Assembly (NCBI RefSeq): GCF_036287215.1
Contig: NZ_CP142860.1
Coordinates: forward strand, 248,001-312,000
Reading direction: 5' to 3'
Length of the DNA: 64,000 bases
Source of the DNA: Caproiciproducens sp. CPB-2
Lineage (GTDB): Bacteria; Bacillota; Clostridia; Oscillospirales; Acutalibacteraceae
The translations under genes were made by a program, and so were the position numbers. The notes below the pieces were generated by a model, which was given only the letters and a program-made list of their open reading frames with translations, had not been told where the DNA came from and made no database searches. Below, in pieces: positions 15,648-24,742 of the stretch; position 1 is the stretch's first letter, and every line of letters starts with the position of its first letter.

Positions 15648-15756
15648 TTCGAATCCCTCCGGGCGGGCCAAAATCAAACAGGGCAGAGTAAATCTGGTGG
15701 TGTTCCCGGCCCGGAGGGTGAGGCCCCCCCCGGCGCAGGCAGGGGAGCAGCACCGG
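15648..15756 (+). repeat. Direct repeat copy 2: orphan tRNA-Arg 3' end plus spacer
   Basis: Repeats TTCGAATCCCTCCGGGCGGG and the following spacer without any 5' tRNA half, after a 61-base unique segment. The only differences from copy 1 are a few bases in the loop of the inner GC hairpin. It may mark an old attachment site or a tandem duplication. Confidence 0.85.
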
Positions 15757-15817
15757 TTCCTTTCATCAGTGAAATTTTATCATGTTGTATACGGTGTTAT
15801 GCAGAGGAGAGGTTATT

Positions 15818-16441
15818 GTGAATGTTCTTGTAGTGGGTTGCGGCAGGCTGGGAACCCGTCTGGCGGGACTGCTCGATGAGCACGGCCATGACGTCGCCGT
15901 GATTGATTCCAATCCGGATACGTTCCGGAATTTGAGCGAGAACTTCAGCGGGATCACGGTCACCGGCATGCCGATGGATATGACGGTGCTGCAAAACGCC
16001 GGAGTGGAAAGCTGCGACGCAGTTGCCGTAGTCACTCCCGACGATAATCTGAACATTACGGTGTCACAGATTGTGCGTGAATTTTTCGGCGTACAGAACG
16101 TGGTTGCGCGTATTTCCGACCCGGCCCGTGAAAATGTATTTGAACGGTTCGGTCTGAAAACCGTCTGCCCGACCAATCTGGCGGGCGATTCTATTTTCAC
16201 CGCGCTGACGCAGCCGCTCGCTTCCAAAAATATGTCCTTCGAGAGTGCGACGGCGACTTTTCACTGCCGCGCCGTGGATAAGGCGCATGAAGGCATTTCC
16301 GTTGCCGCGGCTCCAAAGGATATTGGAGAGACCGTTTTCGGGGTTCTTCATCGTAACGGTACGCTGGAGCTGTATTCTTCTGACCGCAGAATCATTCTTA
16401 CCGAAGGGGACAAGGTCATTTTTGCAAAGGTGATCGACTGA
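15818..16441 (+). CDS. TrkA-type potassium channel regulatory protein, first copy
   Basis: 207 residues: an N-terminal RCK/TrkA-N Rossmann domain starting NVLVVGCGRLGTRLAGLL and a C-terminal TrkA-C domain (about 130-207). It binds NAD(H) or ATP in the cytoplasm and gates a TrkH/KtrB channel. The GTG start is chosen because GGAGAGG precedes it; an in-frame ATG 12 codons upstream would add a non-family peptide. A second TrkA follows 41 bases on, and the TrkH gene is convergent downstream. Confidence 0.88.
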   Translation: MNVLVVGCGRLGTRLAGLLDEHGHDVAVIDSNPDTFRNLSENFSGITVTGMPMDMTVLQNAGVESCDAVAVVTPDDNLNITVSQIVREFFGVQNVVARISDPARENVFERFGLKTVCPTNLAGDSIFTALTQPLASKNMSFESATATFHCRAVDKAHEGISVAAAPKDIGETVFGVLHRNGTLELYSSDRRIILTEGDKVIFAKVID

Positions 16442-16482
16442 TTGATTTCGGTCGTGCCGAATTTGGAGGATATTGGGAAGAT

Positions 16483-17148
16483 ATGAGGATTGTAATTGTG
16501 GGCGGCGGCAAGCTGGGGCATCAGATTGCCAGAAATATGCTCGAAAGAAAATACAGCGTGAAGCTGATTGAAAAAGATAAGCTCAAATGTATGCGCCTCG
16601 CCAATGAGCTGGATGTGGAAGTGATTTGCGGCGACGGCACGGAAATTGAGGTGCTGGACGAAGCCGGCACAAAAAACGCTGACTGCGTGATCGCGGTTAC
16701 AGGCAGCGATCAGGACAATCTCGTTGCCTCCCAGCTGGCAAGAAAAGAGTTTAAGGCGGCAAAAGTCATTGCACGGGCGAACGACCCCCGCAATCTGGCG
16801 GCCCTGCGCAAACTGGGCGCGGATATTGCCGTCAGCAGCACGGAAATTATCACCAACCTGATTGAGCAGGAAGTGGACGTCTCAAAGATGCATCTGCTTG
16901 CAACGCTGAATAAGGGAAAGGCCGGAATCTGTGCCATTACCCTTCCGCGCGACACCGCGCTGGACGGCGTGCAGCTGAAGGACATCACCCTCCCGCAGGG
17001 TTCGCTGATTATCTCCGTAGTGCGCGGCGACACCATGATGATTCCAAACGGGTTTACGGTCATTCGTGCCAACGATGAGATCGTTGCCGTCTGTGAAAAT
17101 AAAAGCCAGAAGGAACTGATGGAAATTCTGGGCGCCCAAAGAGAATAA
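16483..17148 (+). CDS. trkA: TrkA-type potassium channel regulatory protein, second copy
   Basis: 221 residues with the Rossmann motif IVIVGGGKLGHQIARNML, a conserved acidic residue at the end of beta-2 (KLIEKD) and a C-terminal TrkA-C domain (about 135-215). A paralogue of the preceding protein. RCK domains work as rings, so the two may form mixed rings on the TrkH channel encoded just beyond, or serve different channels. Confidence 0.92.
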   Translation: MRIVIVGGGKLGHQIARNMLERKYSVKLIEKDKLKCMRLANELDVEVICGDGTEIEVLDEAGTKNADCVIAVTGSDQDNLVASQLARKEFKAAKVIARANDPRNLAALRKLGADIAVSSTEIITNLIEQEVDVSKMHLLATLNKGKAGICAITLPRDTALDGVQLKDITLPQGSLIISVVRGDTMMIPNGFTVIRANDEIVAVCENKSQKELMEILGAQRE

Positions 17149-17156
17149 ACACAAAA

Positions 17157-17188
17157 ATCCCACCGCGGGAAACGCGGTGGGATTTTAT
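17157..17188. terminator. Terminator between trkA and trkH
   Basis: AATCCCACCGCG / CGCGGTGGGATT with a four-base loop and flanking T and A runs; serves both convergent genes. Confidence 0.88.
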
Positions 17189-17234
17189 TATTCCCGGCCC
17201 CGGCTCTGCCGGGGCCGCTGCTGTCGCTAAAGCA

Positions 17235-18620
17235 TCAGCCCACAATGACTTTCCCTTCCGGCAAAATCGCGCCTGCGCTGCGGTGTCCTCTGTGAAGAGT
17301 CAGCGCAAGCCCAAGGGAAACGGGGCCGACACGGCCGATATACATGGTCAGACTGACCGTCAGCTTGGAAATCCAGCTTAAAGTCTGTGTGACACCCGCG
17401 GTAAGCCCCACGGTGCCAAAACCGGAGGTTGCCTCAAAAAGAGCGTCGACGCCGTTGACATCCGGGTCCGCGGTCAAAATAACGCCCGTGGCTACAAACA
17501 GGACTACAGCTGCGCCGGAAAGAATCGACAGCGCGCGGTAAACCGTAAACTGGTCTATCCGGCGTTTGAGCAGGGTGGTTTCTTCATTTCCGCGCATGAC
17601 ACTGACCACCGTAGCCAGCAGCACGATAAAGGTGGTTGTCTTGATACCGCCGCCGGTCCCTGCCGGCGAGGCGCCGATAAACATCAGGATAACCGTAATG
17701 ATTTTTGTAAAATCGTGTTCCTTTGCAATGTCAACCGTACAGAAGCCCGCGGTGCGCGCGCTGATGGACTGAAAGAGGGAAGCGTTCAGCTTTGTTCCGA
17801 AATCCATGCCTGCAAGCGTGTTGTTGTATTCGCAGACCAGAAAGAGCACGGTACCGGATACGATCAGAATCGCCGTCATGATCAGTACCAGAATGGAATG
17901 GAAATGCAGATGGACCGGTTTTTCCTTATGAATCCGCGGAAGAAGCTGCGCGTTGTAGATATCGCTGATCACCACAAAGCCCAGCCCGCCGATCACGATC
18001 AGCCCGCCGACTGTCAGGCAGACCAGAGGGTCCCCGACATAGGGAATCAGGTTGCCGTCCTTCATCAAAAAGCCCAGAATATCGAATCCGGCGTTGCAGT
18101 AGGCGGAAATCGCCGTAAACGCCGCAATCCAGATCCCTTTTGCCCCGAACTGGGGAACGAAACGGAACGTCAGCAGCACCGTTCCGGTCATCTCGCAGAA
18201 AAATGTAAAGAAAAGAATGATCTTGATCAGATATTTTATGTTAATCGTGTCGCCGCTCGTATTTTCTGTTGCCAGCTGCAGGTCCCGCAGCCCGATTTTT
18301 CGGCGGACCAGCATGGAAAAGCCGGTGGTGAAGGTGATAACGCCCAGCCCGCCGATCTGAATTAGCAGGATGATGATGATCTGGCCAAGCAGATTCCAGT
18401 GTGTCCATGTGTCAAATACGACCAGACCGGTGACACAGGTCGCCGAGGTCGCGGTAAACAGCGAGTCGATAAATCCGGTCGGCAGCCCGCTGCGTGAAAC
18501 GATCGGCAGCGTGAGCAGAACCGCGCCCACAAGAATGACAACCGCGAAGCTTACCACAATCAGCCTGACCGGCGGCACGCTCCTCAACCGCTTTTTCACA
18601 CAGAACTGTTCTTCCCCCAT
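17235..18620 (-). CDS. trkH: TrkH/KtrB family potassium uptake channel
   Basis: 461 residues with many hydrophobic segments and the four pore loops of the family, for example SLFTATSATCVTGLVVFDT and FEATSGFGTVGLTAG, where conserved glycines form the selectivity filter. It is an integral membrane potassium translocation subunit that needs a TrkA/KtrA partner; two are encoded convergently. It starts 18 bases after queT ends, so it is probably co-transcribed with queT as well as from its own promoter. Confidence 0.93.
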   Translation of the reverse strand: MGEEQFCVKKRLRSVPPVRLIVVSFAVVILVGAVLLTLPIVSRSGLPTGFIDSLFTATSATCVTGLVVFDTWTHWNLLGQIIIILLIQIGGLGVITFTTGFSMLVRRKIGLRDLQLATENTSGDTINIKYLIKIILFFTFFCEMTGTVLLTFRFVPQFGAKGIWIAAFTAISAYCNAGFDILGFLMKDGNLIPYVGDPLVCLTVGGLIVIGGLGFVVISDIYNAQLLPRIHKEKPVHLHFHSILVLIMTAILIVSGTVLFLVCEYNNTLAGMDFGTKLNASLFQSISARTAGFCTVDIAKEHDFTKIITVILMFIGASPAGTGGGIKTTTFIVLLATVVSVMRGNEETTLLKRRIDQFTVYRALSILSGAAVVLFVATGVILTADPDVNGVDALFEATSGFGTVGLTAGVTQTLSWISKLTVSLTMYIGRVGPVSLGLALTLHRGHRSAGAILPEGKVIVG

Positions 18621-18638
18621 TACAATTACACCCCAAAA

Positions 18639-19157
18639 TCAGAATATTTTTCTCCTTTTCCCTACCTTCTGCAAGGCTGCAGCCAAGGGCAGTCCCAGAC
18701 CGTAGCAGATCACCAGTTCCCCGGCGCCTACCGAAAGGGCCGCGGCCCAGAATCCGACCCACGAAAAGCCTTCCGTGGACAGAACGGCTATTTCAAGCCC
18801 GATAATCACCGCGTTGAACAAAACCGGCGGAAGCGGGGCCAGAACCGGAAGGTTTTTAATCCGGATGTTTCGGACCATCCTGGTGCAGACCGCCGCCAAA
18901 AGAGTCGCCAGGGTTCCAAACACCATATCCGCCGCGCCGTAACCGCTCCATATATTGGCAAGCAGGCAGCCGACCGCAAGTCCCGGAACGGCCGCCGGGG
19001 TAAAGGCCGGCAGAATGGTGAGCGCTTCCGAAAAGCGGAACTGCACCGGGCCGTAAGCTAAGTTCGCCAGGGCCGCAAGAAGGGTCAGAACCATGTAGAT
19101 GGCGCCGATCATGGCGCCCTGCGCAAGATACTGCGCGCGCTGAGACTGATTTTTCAT
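18639..19157 (-). CDS. queT: QueT-family queuosine precursor transporter
   Basis: 172 residues with five to six membrane segments and the family motif FRFSEALTILPAFTPAAVPGLAVG. QueT is the substrate-binding S component that imports queuosine precursors such as preQ1, probably with a shared ECF energising module encoded elsewhere. The upstream region holds a preQ1-I-like aptamer overlapping the GGAGG ribosome binding site, which supports the substrate assignment. Confidence 0.88.
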   Translation of the reverse strand: MKNQSQRAQYLAQGAMIGAIYMVLTLLAALANLAYGPVQFRFSEALTILPAFTPAAVPGLAVGCLLANIWSGYGAADMVFGTLATLLAAVCTRMVRNIRIKNLPVLAPLPPVLFNAVIIGLEIAVLSTEGFSWVGFWAAALSVGAGELVICYGLGLPLAAALQKVGKRRKIF

Positions 19158-19167
19158 TTCTTAGATT

Positions 19168-19208
19168 CCTCCGTAGTTTTATTTAAGGTCAGGATTTTGC
19201 GACTGACC
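19168..19208 (-). promoter_or_regulatory. Probable preQ1-I riboswitch before queT
   Basis: On the minus strand a stem GGTCAG / CTGACC closes the loop TCGCAAAATC and is followed by the A-rich tail TTAAATAAAAC and then GGAGG. The order (short stem, loop with TCGCA, A-rich tail, Shine-Dalgarno) closely follows the Thermoanaerobacter preQ1-I aptamer. Pairing of loop pyrimidines with the tail would hide the ribosome binding site. A separate GC hairpin (19211-19231) lies just upstream. Confidence 0.7.
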
Positions 19209-19351
19209 ATACCGGACAGGCTGTGTCCGGTAATTACAATACCATACTACAAAATTGCGGTAAAAGCAACTCATTTCCATAAATATCCGGCATAAAACGA
19301 CGCAATGGAAGAGAGCCTGATGCCGAAGCAGCAGACCCTCTGTTTTTTCTG

Positions 19352-20755
19352 TTATTCGTCTTTCGCCGGACTGTCGCCGTCGTCCGGCTCCGGCAGCACC
19401 TCGATCAGGATTTTGGAAATGCGGCGGTCCTCAACCTCCTGAACGGTCAGCGTCAGGTTTTGGACCTGTACGACAGGGTGTTCGCCCGGCTTCGGAATCC
19501 TTCCCAGCATCTCCACCACCAGGCCGGCAATGGTGTCGTAGTCCCCCTCTGGAAGCTCAATCCCCACCAGATCGGAAATTTCATCGATGTCGGTCCCGCC
19601 GTCCACGGTAAACTTGTGATCGTCCACCCTATGTATTTCCTCTTCCTCGTGGTCGTATTCGTCCTGAATGTCGCCGACAATGGATTCCAGCAGGTCCTCC
19701 ATGGTGATAATCCCCTCGGTCCCGCCGTATTCGTCGACAATAATCGCGATCTGGGTCCTGCGCTCGGCCATCTCCGTAAACAGCTCGCTGCAGCGTTTGC
19801 TCTCCGGTACAAAGTACGCGGGGCGCATCAGATCGGTAATTTTGATATTTTTATCCAGCTCGCTGCCGACATACTGGAGCAGGTCCTTGACATAGATCAC
19901 GCCGAGCACATTGTCCAGGTCCTCGTGGTAAACGGGGATGCGGGAGTGCCCGTCCGAAATGGAAAGGTTCACGACGTCCTGTATGGCGGCGGTGTCCTCC
20001 ACGGCGTCCACCTCGGTGCGGTGGGTCATGACCTCGCTTGCGGTGATATCGCTGAAGTCGAAAATATTGGAAATCATATCCTTGGCGGTTTCGCCGATGA
20101 CGCCCTTTTCCTCGCCGGCGTCGACCATCATCAGAATTTCCTCCTCCGTGACGGTTTCCTCCGAGGCGTTGGGATCAAAGCCCAGCATCTTCAGGACGAC
20201 GTTGGTGGAAAAGGACAGGAAGGAAATAAACGGCCGGAAAACGGCGGAAGTGCCATTCAGAATGCCGATGAATTTGAAAGACAGCTCTTCCGCGCGCTGC
20301 ATGGCGATTTTTTTCGGAACCAGCTCGCCCAGCACAAGCGAAAAATAGGACAGCAGCACGGTAATCAATACCGTGGATACGCCGTGGACGACGCTGGTGG
20401 GCACGGGCAAAAAGGCAAGCTGTTTTGCAAGCTTGCCGGCAAAGCTTTGGGAAGCCGAGGCGGAGGTCAGAAATCCGCTCAGCGTTACGCCGACCTGGAT
20501 GGTCGCGAGAAAGCGGCTGGAATTCTCCGTCAGCTTCAGTACCTTGGCGGCTTTTTTATTGCCGTCCTCCGCCATTTTTTTCAGCTTGTTGTCGTTGAGG
20601 GTAATCACTGCGATTTCACTCGCGGCAAAGAAAGCATTTACCAAAATCAGGGCAAACAGAAGCAGAATGGATAAAAATTCATTTGGCTCCTGTTCAGCGG
20701 CGGCGGGCAGCACGCTCAGCAAATGAAAAAATGAGCCGTCAGGTTCGGGTGACAT
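19352..20755 (-). CDS. CNNM/CorC-type membrane protein (hemolysin family)
   Basis: 467 residues: an N-terminal CNNM (DUF21) domain with three to four membrane helices (about 25-200), a pair of CBS domains (about 220-345) and a C-terminal CorC/HlyC transporter-associated domain (about 365-450). Homologues are linked to magnesium or cobalt efflux; the CBS pair binds adenine nucleotides. AAGGGGA precedes the ATG. A single gene without obvious partners. Confidence 0.9.
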   Translation of the reverse strand: MSPEPDGSFFHLLSVLPAAAEQEPNEFLSILLLFALILVNAFFAASEIAVITLNDNKLKKMAEDGNKKAAKVLKLTENSSRFLATIQVGVTLSGFLTSASASQSFAGKLAKQLAFLPVPTSVVHGVSTVLITVLLSYFSLVLGELVPKKIAMQRAEELSFKFIGILNGTSAVFRPFISFLSFSTNVVLKMLGFDPNASEETVTEEEILMMVDAGEEKGVIGETAKDMISNIFDFSDITASEVMTHRTEVDAVEDTAAIQDVVNLSISDGHSRIPVYHEDLDNVLGVIYVKDLLQYVGSELDKNIKITDLMRPAYFVPESKRCSELFTEMAERRTQIAIIVDEYGGTEGIITMEDLLESIVGDIQDEYDHEEEEIHRVDDHKFTVDGGTDIDEISDLVGIELPEGDYDTIAGLVVEMLGRIPKPGEHPVVQVQNLTLTVQEVEDRRISKILIEVLPEPDDGDSPAKDE

Positions 20756-21000
20756 GAATTGTTTTTCCCCTTTCGGAAATAAAATATAATAATATTATTG
20801 TATATTATTATTCATACTAATGTCAAACAGTTTATGGAGTATCTGCGCATCTATGCGCGCGAGCAAAGCAGAGAGGCGGCGGTGTGGCTTGGCAAAGCCG
20901 CTTAACAGGGTGGAATCGCCGCCAAAATGAACGAATTCAGGATAAATTTTTTCGATTTTTATTAGAGATGTAAATTCTATGGCCAATCCTGCAAAATTTC

Positions 21001-21029
21001 TTTACATATCTTATAAAAGATGATAAAAT
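21001..21029 (+). promoter_or_regulatory. nifJ promoter
   Basis: TTTACA (21001-21006), 17-base spacer, TAAAAT (21024-21029), about 70 bases before the start. The rest of the 343-base gap after the CNNM gene shows no gene and no clear operator. Confidence 0.7.
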
Positions 21030-21098
21030 TTAGACAAGGTGCAGTATGTTGGCGCCTATAGCAAATAGATTATCCTTAAAAGGAGGAAAATAATAATA

Positions 21099-24000
21099 AT
21101 GGATTCAAGAAAGATGAAAACTATGGATGGCAATAACGCTGCCGCACATGTGTCTTATGCGTTTACAGACGTTGCCGCCATCTACCCCATCACCCCGTCG
21201 TCCGTTATGGCAGATGAAACAGACAAATATGCCGCGGCCGGCAGAAAAAATCTTTTCGGCAGGGAAGTCAGGGTTACCGAGATGCAGTCCGAAGCGGGCG
21301 CCGCGGGCGCAGTGCACGGTTCGCTGGCGGCAGGCGCGCTGACCACTACCTACACTGCTTCTCAGGGCCTTCTCCTGATGATCCCGAACATGTACAAGAT
21401 GGCCGGCGAATTCCTTCCGAGCGTCATCCATTGTTCGGCGCGTTCCCTGTCGACCCACGCACTCTGCATTTTTGGCGATCATTCCGACATTTATGCATGC
21501 CGTCAGACCGGTTACGCAATGCTCTGCTCCAACAGCCCGCAGGAGGTTATGGATCTGGGCGCAGTCGCCCATCTTTCCGCCATTAAGGGCCGCGTACCGT
21601 TTCTGCATTTCTTCGACGGCTTCCGTACTTCCCATGAAGTACAGAAGATCCACATGTGGGATTACGCCGATCTGGGCGAGATGCTCGACTGGGACTCTGT
21701 GGAGTCCTTCCGCCGCAACGCGATGAATCCGGAGCATCCGGTCACGCGCGGCACGGCTCAGAACGACGACTTCTTCTTCCAGGCAAGTGAAGCCGGCAAC
21801 AAATTCTATGATGATCTTCCGGATGTTGTTGTCGACTATATGAATAAAGTCAACGCGAAAATCGGCACCGATTACAAGCCGTTCAACTACTACGGCGCAC
21901 CGGATGCCGAAAGGGTCATCATTGCAATGGGTTCCGTCTGCGAAGCGGCGGAGGAAGTTGTGGATTACCTGAACGCAGCCGGCGACAAGGTCGGTCTGGT
22001 CAAGGTCAGACTGTACAGGCCGTTTGTTGCGAAATATCTGCTCGACGTCCTGCCGAAGACGGTCAGGAAGATTTCCGTACTCGACAGAACAAGAGAGCCG
22101 GGCTCCATCGGCGAGCCGCTGTTCCTGGATGTTCTCGCCGCGATCAACGGCACGGAATTCGGCGCTGTTCCGGTTTACACCGGCCGCTACGGCCTCGGCT
22201 CCAAGGACACCACCCCGGGCCAGATCGTCGCCGTATACCGCAACATGGAAACCGACACCCCGAAGAAGCGTTTCACCATCGGCATTATCGATGATGTCAC
22301 CCATCTTTCCCTCGATATTAAGGAAAATCCGGACACAACCCCGAAGGGCACGCATTCCTGCAAATTCTGGGGCCTTGGCGCGGACGGCACCGTCGGCGCG
22401 AACAAGAACTCCATTAAGATTATCGGTGACCACACCGACATGTACGCTCAGGGCTACTTCGCCTACGACTCCAAGAAGTCCGGCGGCCTGACCGTTTCCC
22501 ACCTGCGTTTCGGCAGCAAGCCGATCAAGTCCACCTACTATATCAGCCAGGCCGACTTCGTCGCCTGCCATAAGCCCTCCTATGTCGACGAGTACGACAT
22601 GGTGCAGGACCTGAAGCCGGGCGGAAGCTTCCTTCTGAACTGCCAGTGGGATCTGGAAGAGCTTGACAAGAGACTGCCGGGCAAAATGAAGAAATATATC
22701 GCCGACAACAACATCAACTTCTACACTATCGACGGTATCAGGCTCGGTAAAGAGATCGGCCTCGGCGGCCGCATCAACACCATCCTCCAGTCCGCATTCT
22801 TCAAGATCGCAAATATCATTCCTTCCGAAAAGGCGATTCAGTATATGAAGGACGCCGCCCTGCATTCCTACGCGAAGAAGGGCCAGAAGATCGTCGATAT
22901 GAACTATGCCGCTATTGAGCGCGGCGCGACCGATTTTGTCAAGGTCGAAGTTCCGGAATCCTGGAAGAACTGCAAGGACGATACCCAGGTGCATGTCTTT
23001 ACAGACGGCAGACCGGAAACGCTGGAGTATGTCAACAACGTCATGGTTCCCGCAAACAAATACAAGGGCAATCAGCTTCCCGTATCCGCCTTTGTCAAAA
23101 TGGCCGACGGCACTGTGCCGGCAGGCTCCGCCGCTTACGAGAAGCGCGGCATCGCGATTGATATTCCCGAGTGGCATCCGGAAAACTGTATCCAGTGTAC
23201 CTTCTGCTCCTATGTCTGCCCGCACGGCGTTATCCGCCCGGTCGCTATGACCGCGCAGGAGGCCGCCGCGGCGCCTGCAAGCCAGAAGACCAAGGATATG
23301 ACCGGTATGCCCGGCATGAAATACGCGATCACCATTTCTTCCTACGACTGCACCGGCTGCGGTTCCTGCGCATCCGTCTGCCCGGGTATGAAGGGTGAAA
23401 AGGCGCTGGTCATGAAGCCGATGGAAACACAGCTTGAAAGCCAGAAGGGCTTTGATTACGGCCTTACCCTTGGCGAGAAGCCGGAAGTCATCGAGAAATT
23501 CAAGCCTACCTCCATCAAGGGCAGCCAGTTCAAGCAGCCGCTGCTTGAGTTCTCCGGCGCGTGCGCGGGCTGCGGTGAAACACCGTATGCAAAGCTCGTC
23601 ACACAGCTCTTCGGCGACAGAATGTATATTGCCAACGCGACAGGCTGCTCCTCCATCTGGGGCGGTTCCGCACCGGCCACACCGTACACCGTCAACAAGA
23701 AGGGATACGGCCCCGCGTGGAACAACTCCCTGTTCGAGGACAACGCGGAGTTCGGCTTCGGCATGACTCTTGCCCAGAACGCGATCCGCGGCAGACTCGC
23801 CGAGTATGTTGAAAATATCGAAGCTTCCGAAGCGGCTTCCGCTTCCCTGAAGGAAGCCTGCAAGAACTACCTTGCGACCAAGGAAGACAGCAACCTGAAC
23901 CGCGCAGCAGCAGACGCTCTGATTGCGGAGCTCGGGAAAGCTGCAAACGGCAGCGACGATGTTGCAAAGCTTGCGAAGAAAACGCTTGTTGACAAAGACT

Positions 24001-24662
24001 ACCTCGCCAAGAAATCCATGTGGATCTTCGGCGGCGACGGCTGGGCTTATGATATCGGCTTCGGCGGCGTTGACCATGTTCTCGCCTCCGGTGAGAATGT
24101 CAACATTCTCGTATTCGACACCGAGGTTTACTCCAATACGGGCGGCCAGGCTTCCAAGTCCACCCCGATCGGTTCCGTCGCTCAGTTCGCGGCAACCGGT
24201 AAATCGACAAAGAAGAAGGACCTTGCCGCGATCGCAATGACCTATGGTTATGTTTACGTGGCCCGCGTCGCAATGGGCGCAGACTACAACCAGACCATCA
24301 AGGCGATTTCGGAAGCCGAAAGCTACAACGGACCTTCCATCGTCATTGCTTACGCTCCCTGTATCAACCATGGTATCAAGGGCGGCATGAGCATCTCCCA
24401 GCTGGAAGAGAAGAAGGCGGTTGAAGCCGGCTACTGGACCAACTTCCGGTACGACCCGCGTCTTGCGGAGCAGGGCAAGAATCCGTTCCACCTCGACAGC
24501 AAGGCTCCTACAACCAGCTATCGTGACTTTATTATGGGCGAGGTTCGTTACAACTCCCTGACCCGTGCGTTCCCGGAGCGCGCAGAGGTTCTGTTCCAGA
24601 AGGCCGAAAAGGTTGCTGCTGAAAACTACGAGCACCTTGTGAAACTCTCCAAAATGGAATAA
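21099..24662 (+). CDS. nifJ: Pyruvate:ferredoxin (flavodoxin) oxidoreductase
   Basis: 1187 residues, the full length of the single-chain enzyme. It oxidatively decarboxylates pyruvate to acetyl-CoA and CO2 and reduces ferredoxin. In order: pyrimidine-binding domain (AAIYPITPSSVMADETDKYA), gamma domain, a 2x[4Fe-4S] module with CIQCTFCSYVCPHG and CTGCGSCASVCPG, and a C-terminal thiamine-diphosphate domain with GDGWAYDIGFGGVDHVL and the linker CAGCGETPYAKL carrying cluster cysteines. AAGGAGG lies before the ATG. Its strong codon regularity suggests high expression. Reduced ferredoxin could feed the thioredoxin-reductase-like flavoprotein. Confidence 0.98.
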   Translation: MDSRKMKTMDGNNAAAHVSYAFTDVAAIYPITPSSVMADETDKYAAAGRKNLFGREVRVTEMQSEAGAAGAVHGSLAAGALTTTYTASQGLLLMIPNMYKMAGEFLPSVIHCSARSLSTHALCIFGDHSDIYACRQTGYAMLCSNSPQEVMDLGAVAHLSAIKGRVPFLHFFDGFRTSHEVQKIHMWDYADLGEMLDWDSVESFRRNAMNPEHPVTRGTAQNDDFFFQASEAGNKFYDDLPDVVVDYMNKVNAKIGTDYKPFNYYGAPDAERVIIAMGSVCEAAEEVVDYLNAAGDKVGLVKVRLYRPFVAKYLLDVLPKTVRKISVLDRTREPGSIGEPLFLDVLAAINGTEFGAVPVYTGRYGLGSKDTTPGQIVAVYRNMETDTPKKRFTIGIIDDVTHLSLDIKENPDTTPKGTHSCKFWGLGADGTVGANKNSIKIIGDHTDMYAQGYFAYDSKKSGGLTVSHLRFGSKPIKSTYYISQADFVACHKPSYVDEYDMVQDLKPGGSFLLNCQWDLEELDKRLPGKMKKYIADNNINFYTIDGIRLGKEIGLGGRINTILQSAFFKIANIIPSEKAIQYMKDAALHSYAKKGQKIVDMNYAAIERGATDFVKVEVPESWKNCKDDTQVHVFTDGRPETLEYVNNVMVPANKYKGNQLPVSAFVKMADGTVPAGSAAYEKRGIAIDIPEWHPENCIQCTFCSYVCPHGVIRPVAMTAQEAAAAPASQKTKDMTGMPGMKYAITISSYDCTGCGSCASVCPGMKGEKALVMKPMETQLESQKGFDYGLTLGEKPEVIEKFKPTSIKGSQFKQPLLEFSGACAGCGETPYAKLVTQLFGDRMYIANATGCSSIWGGSAPATPYTVNKKGYGPAWNNSLFEDNAEFGFGMTLAQNAIRGRLAEYVENIEASEAASASLKEACKNYLATKEDSNLNRAAADALIAELGKAANGSDDVAKLAKKTLVDKDYLAKKSMWIFGGDGWAYDIGFGGVDHVLASGENVNILVFDTEVYSNTGGQASKSTPIGSVAQFAATGKSTKKKDLAAIAMTYGYVYVARVAMGADYNQTIKAISEAESYNGPSIVIAYAPCINHGIKGGMSISQLEEKKAVEAGYWTNFRYDPRLAEQGKNPFHLDSKAPTTSYRDFIMGEVRYNSLTRAFPERAEVLFQKAEKVAAENYEHLVKLSKME

Positions 24663-24679
24663 TCTTTCTTGAATCAGTT

Positions 24680-24713
24680 GGCCCCGCGCGGGTTTCCGCG
24701 CGGGGCCTTCTTT
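24680..24713 (+). terminator. nifJ terminator
   Basis: GGCCCCGCGCGG / CCGCGCGGGGCC with a four-base loop, then TTCTTTGTG. Confidence 0.88.
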
Positions 24714-24742
24714 GTGTGTTTTCCGTACTGGGAAATAGCTGT

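Noticed and set aside
15401..15753. Small overlapping frames across the tRNA-Arg region
   Set aside because: Translations of tRNA and repeated spacer sequence, a common artefact.
15479..15756. SRP RNA (ffs) in the repeated spacer, suggested by AGCAGCACC
   Set aside because: The conserved apical GGAAGG-AGCAG arrangement and matching 5' strand are missing.
21105..24635. 1176-codon open frame antisense to nifJ
   Set aside because: Its full length mirrors nifJ, whose codon bias leaves the opposite frame free of stops; no domain or start signal.
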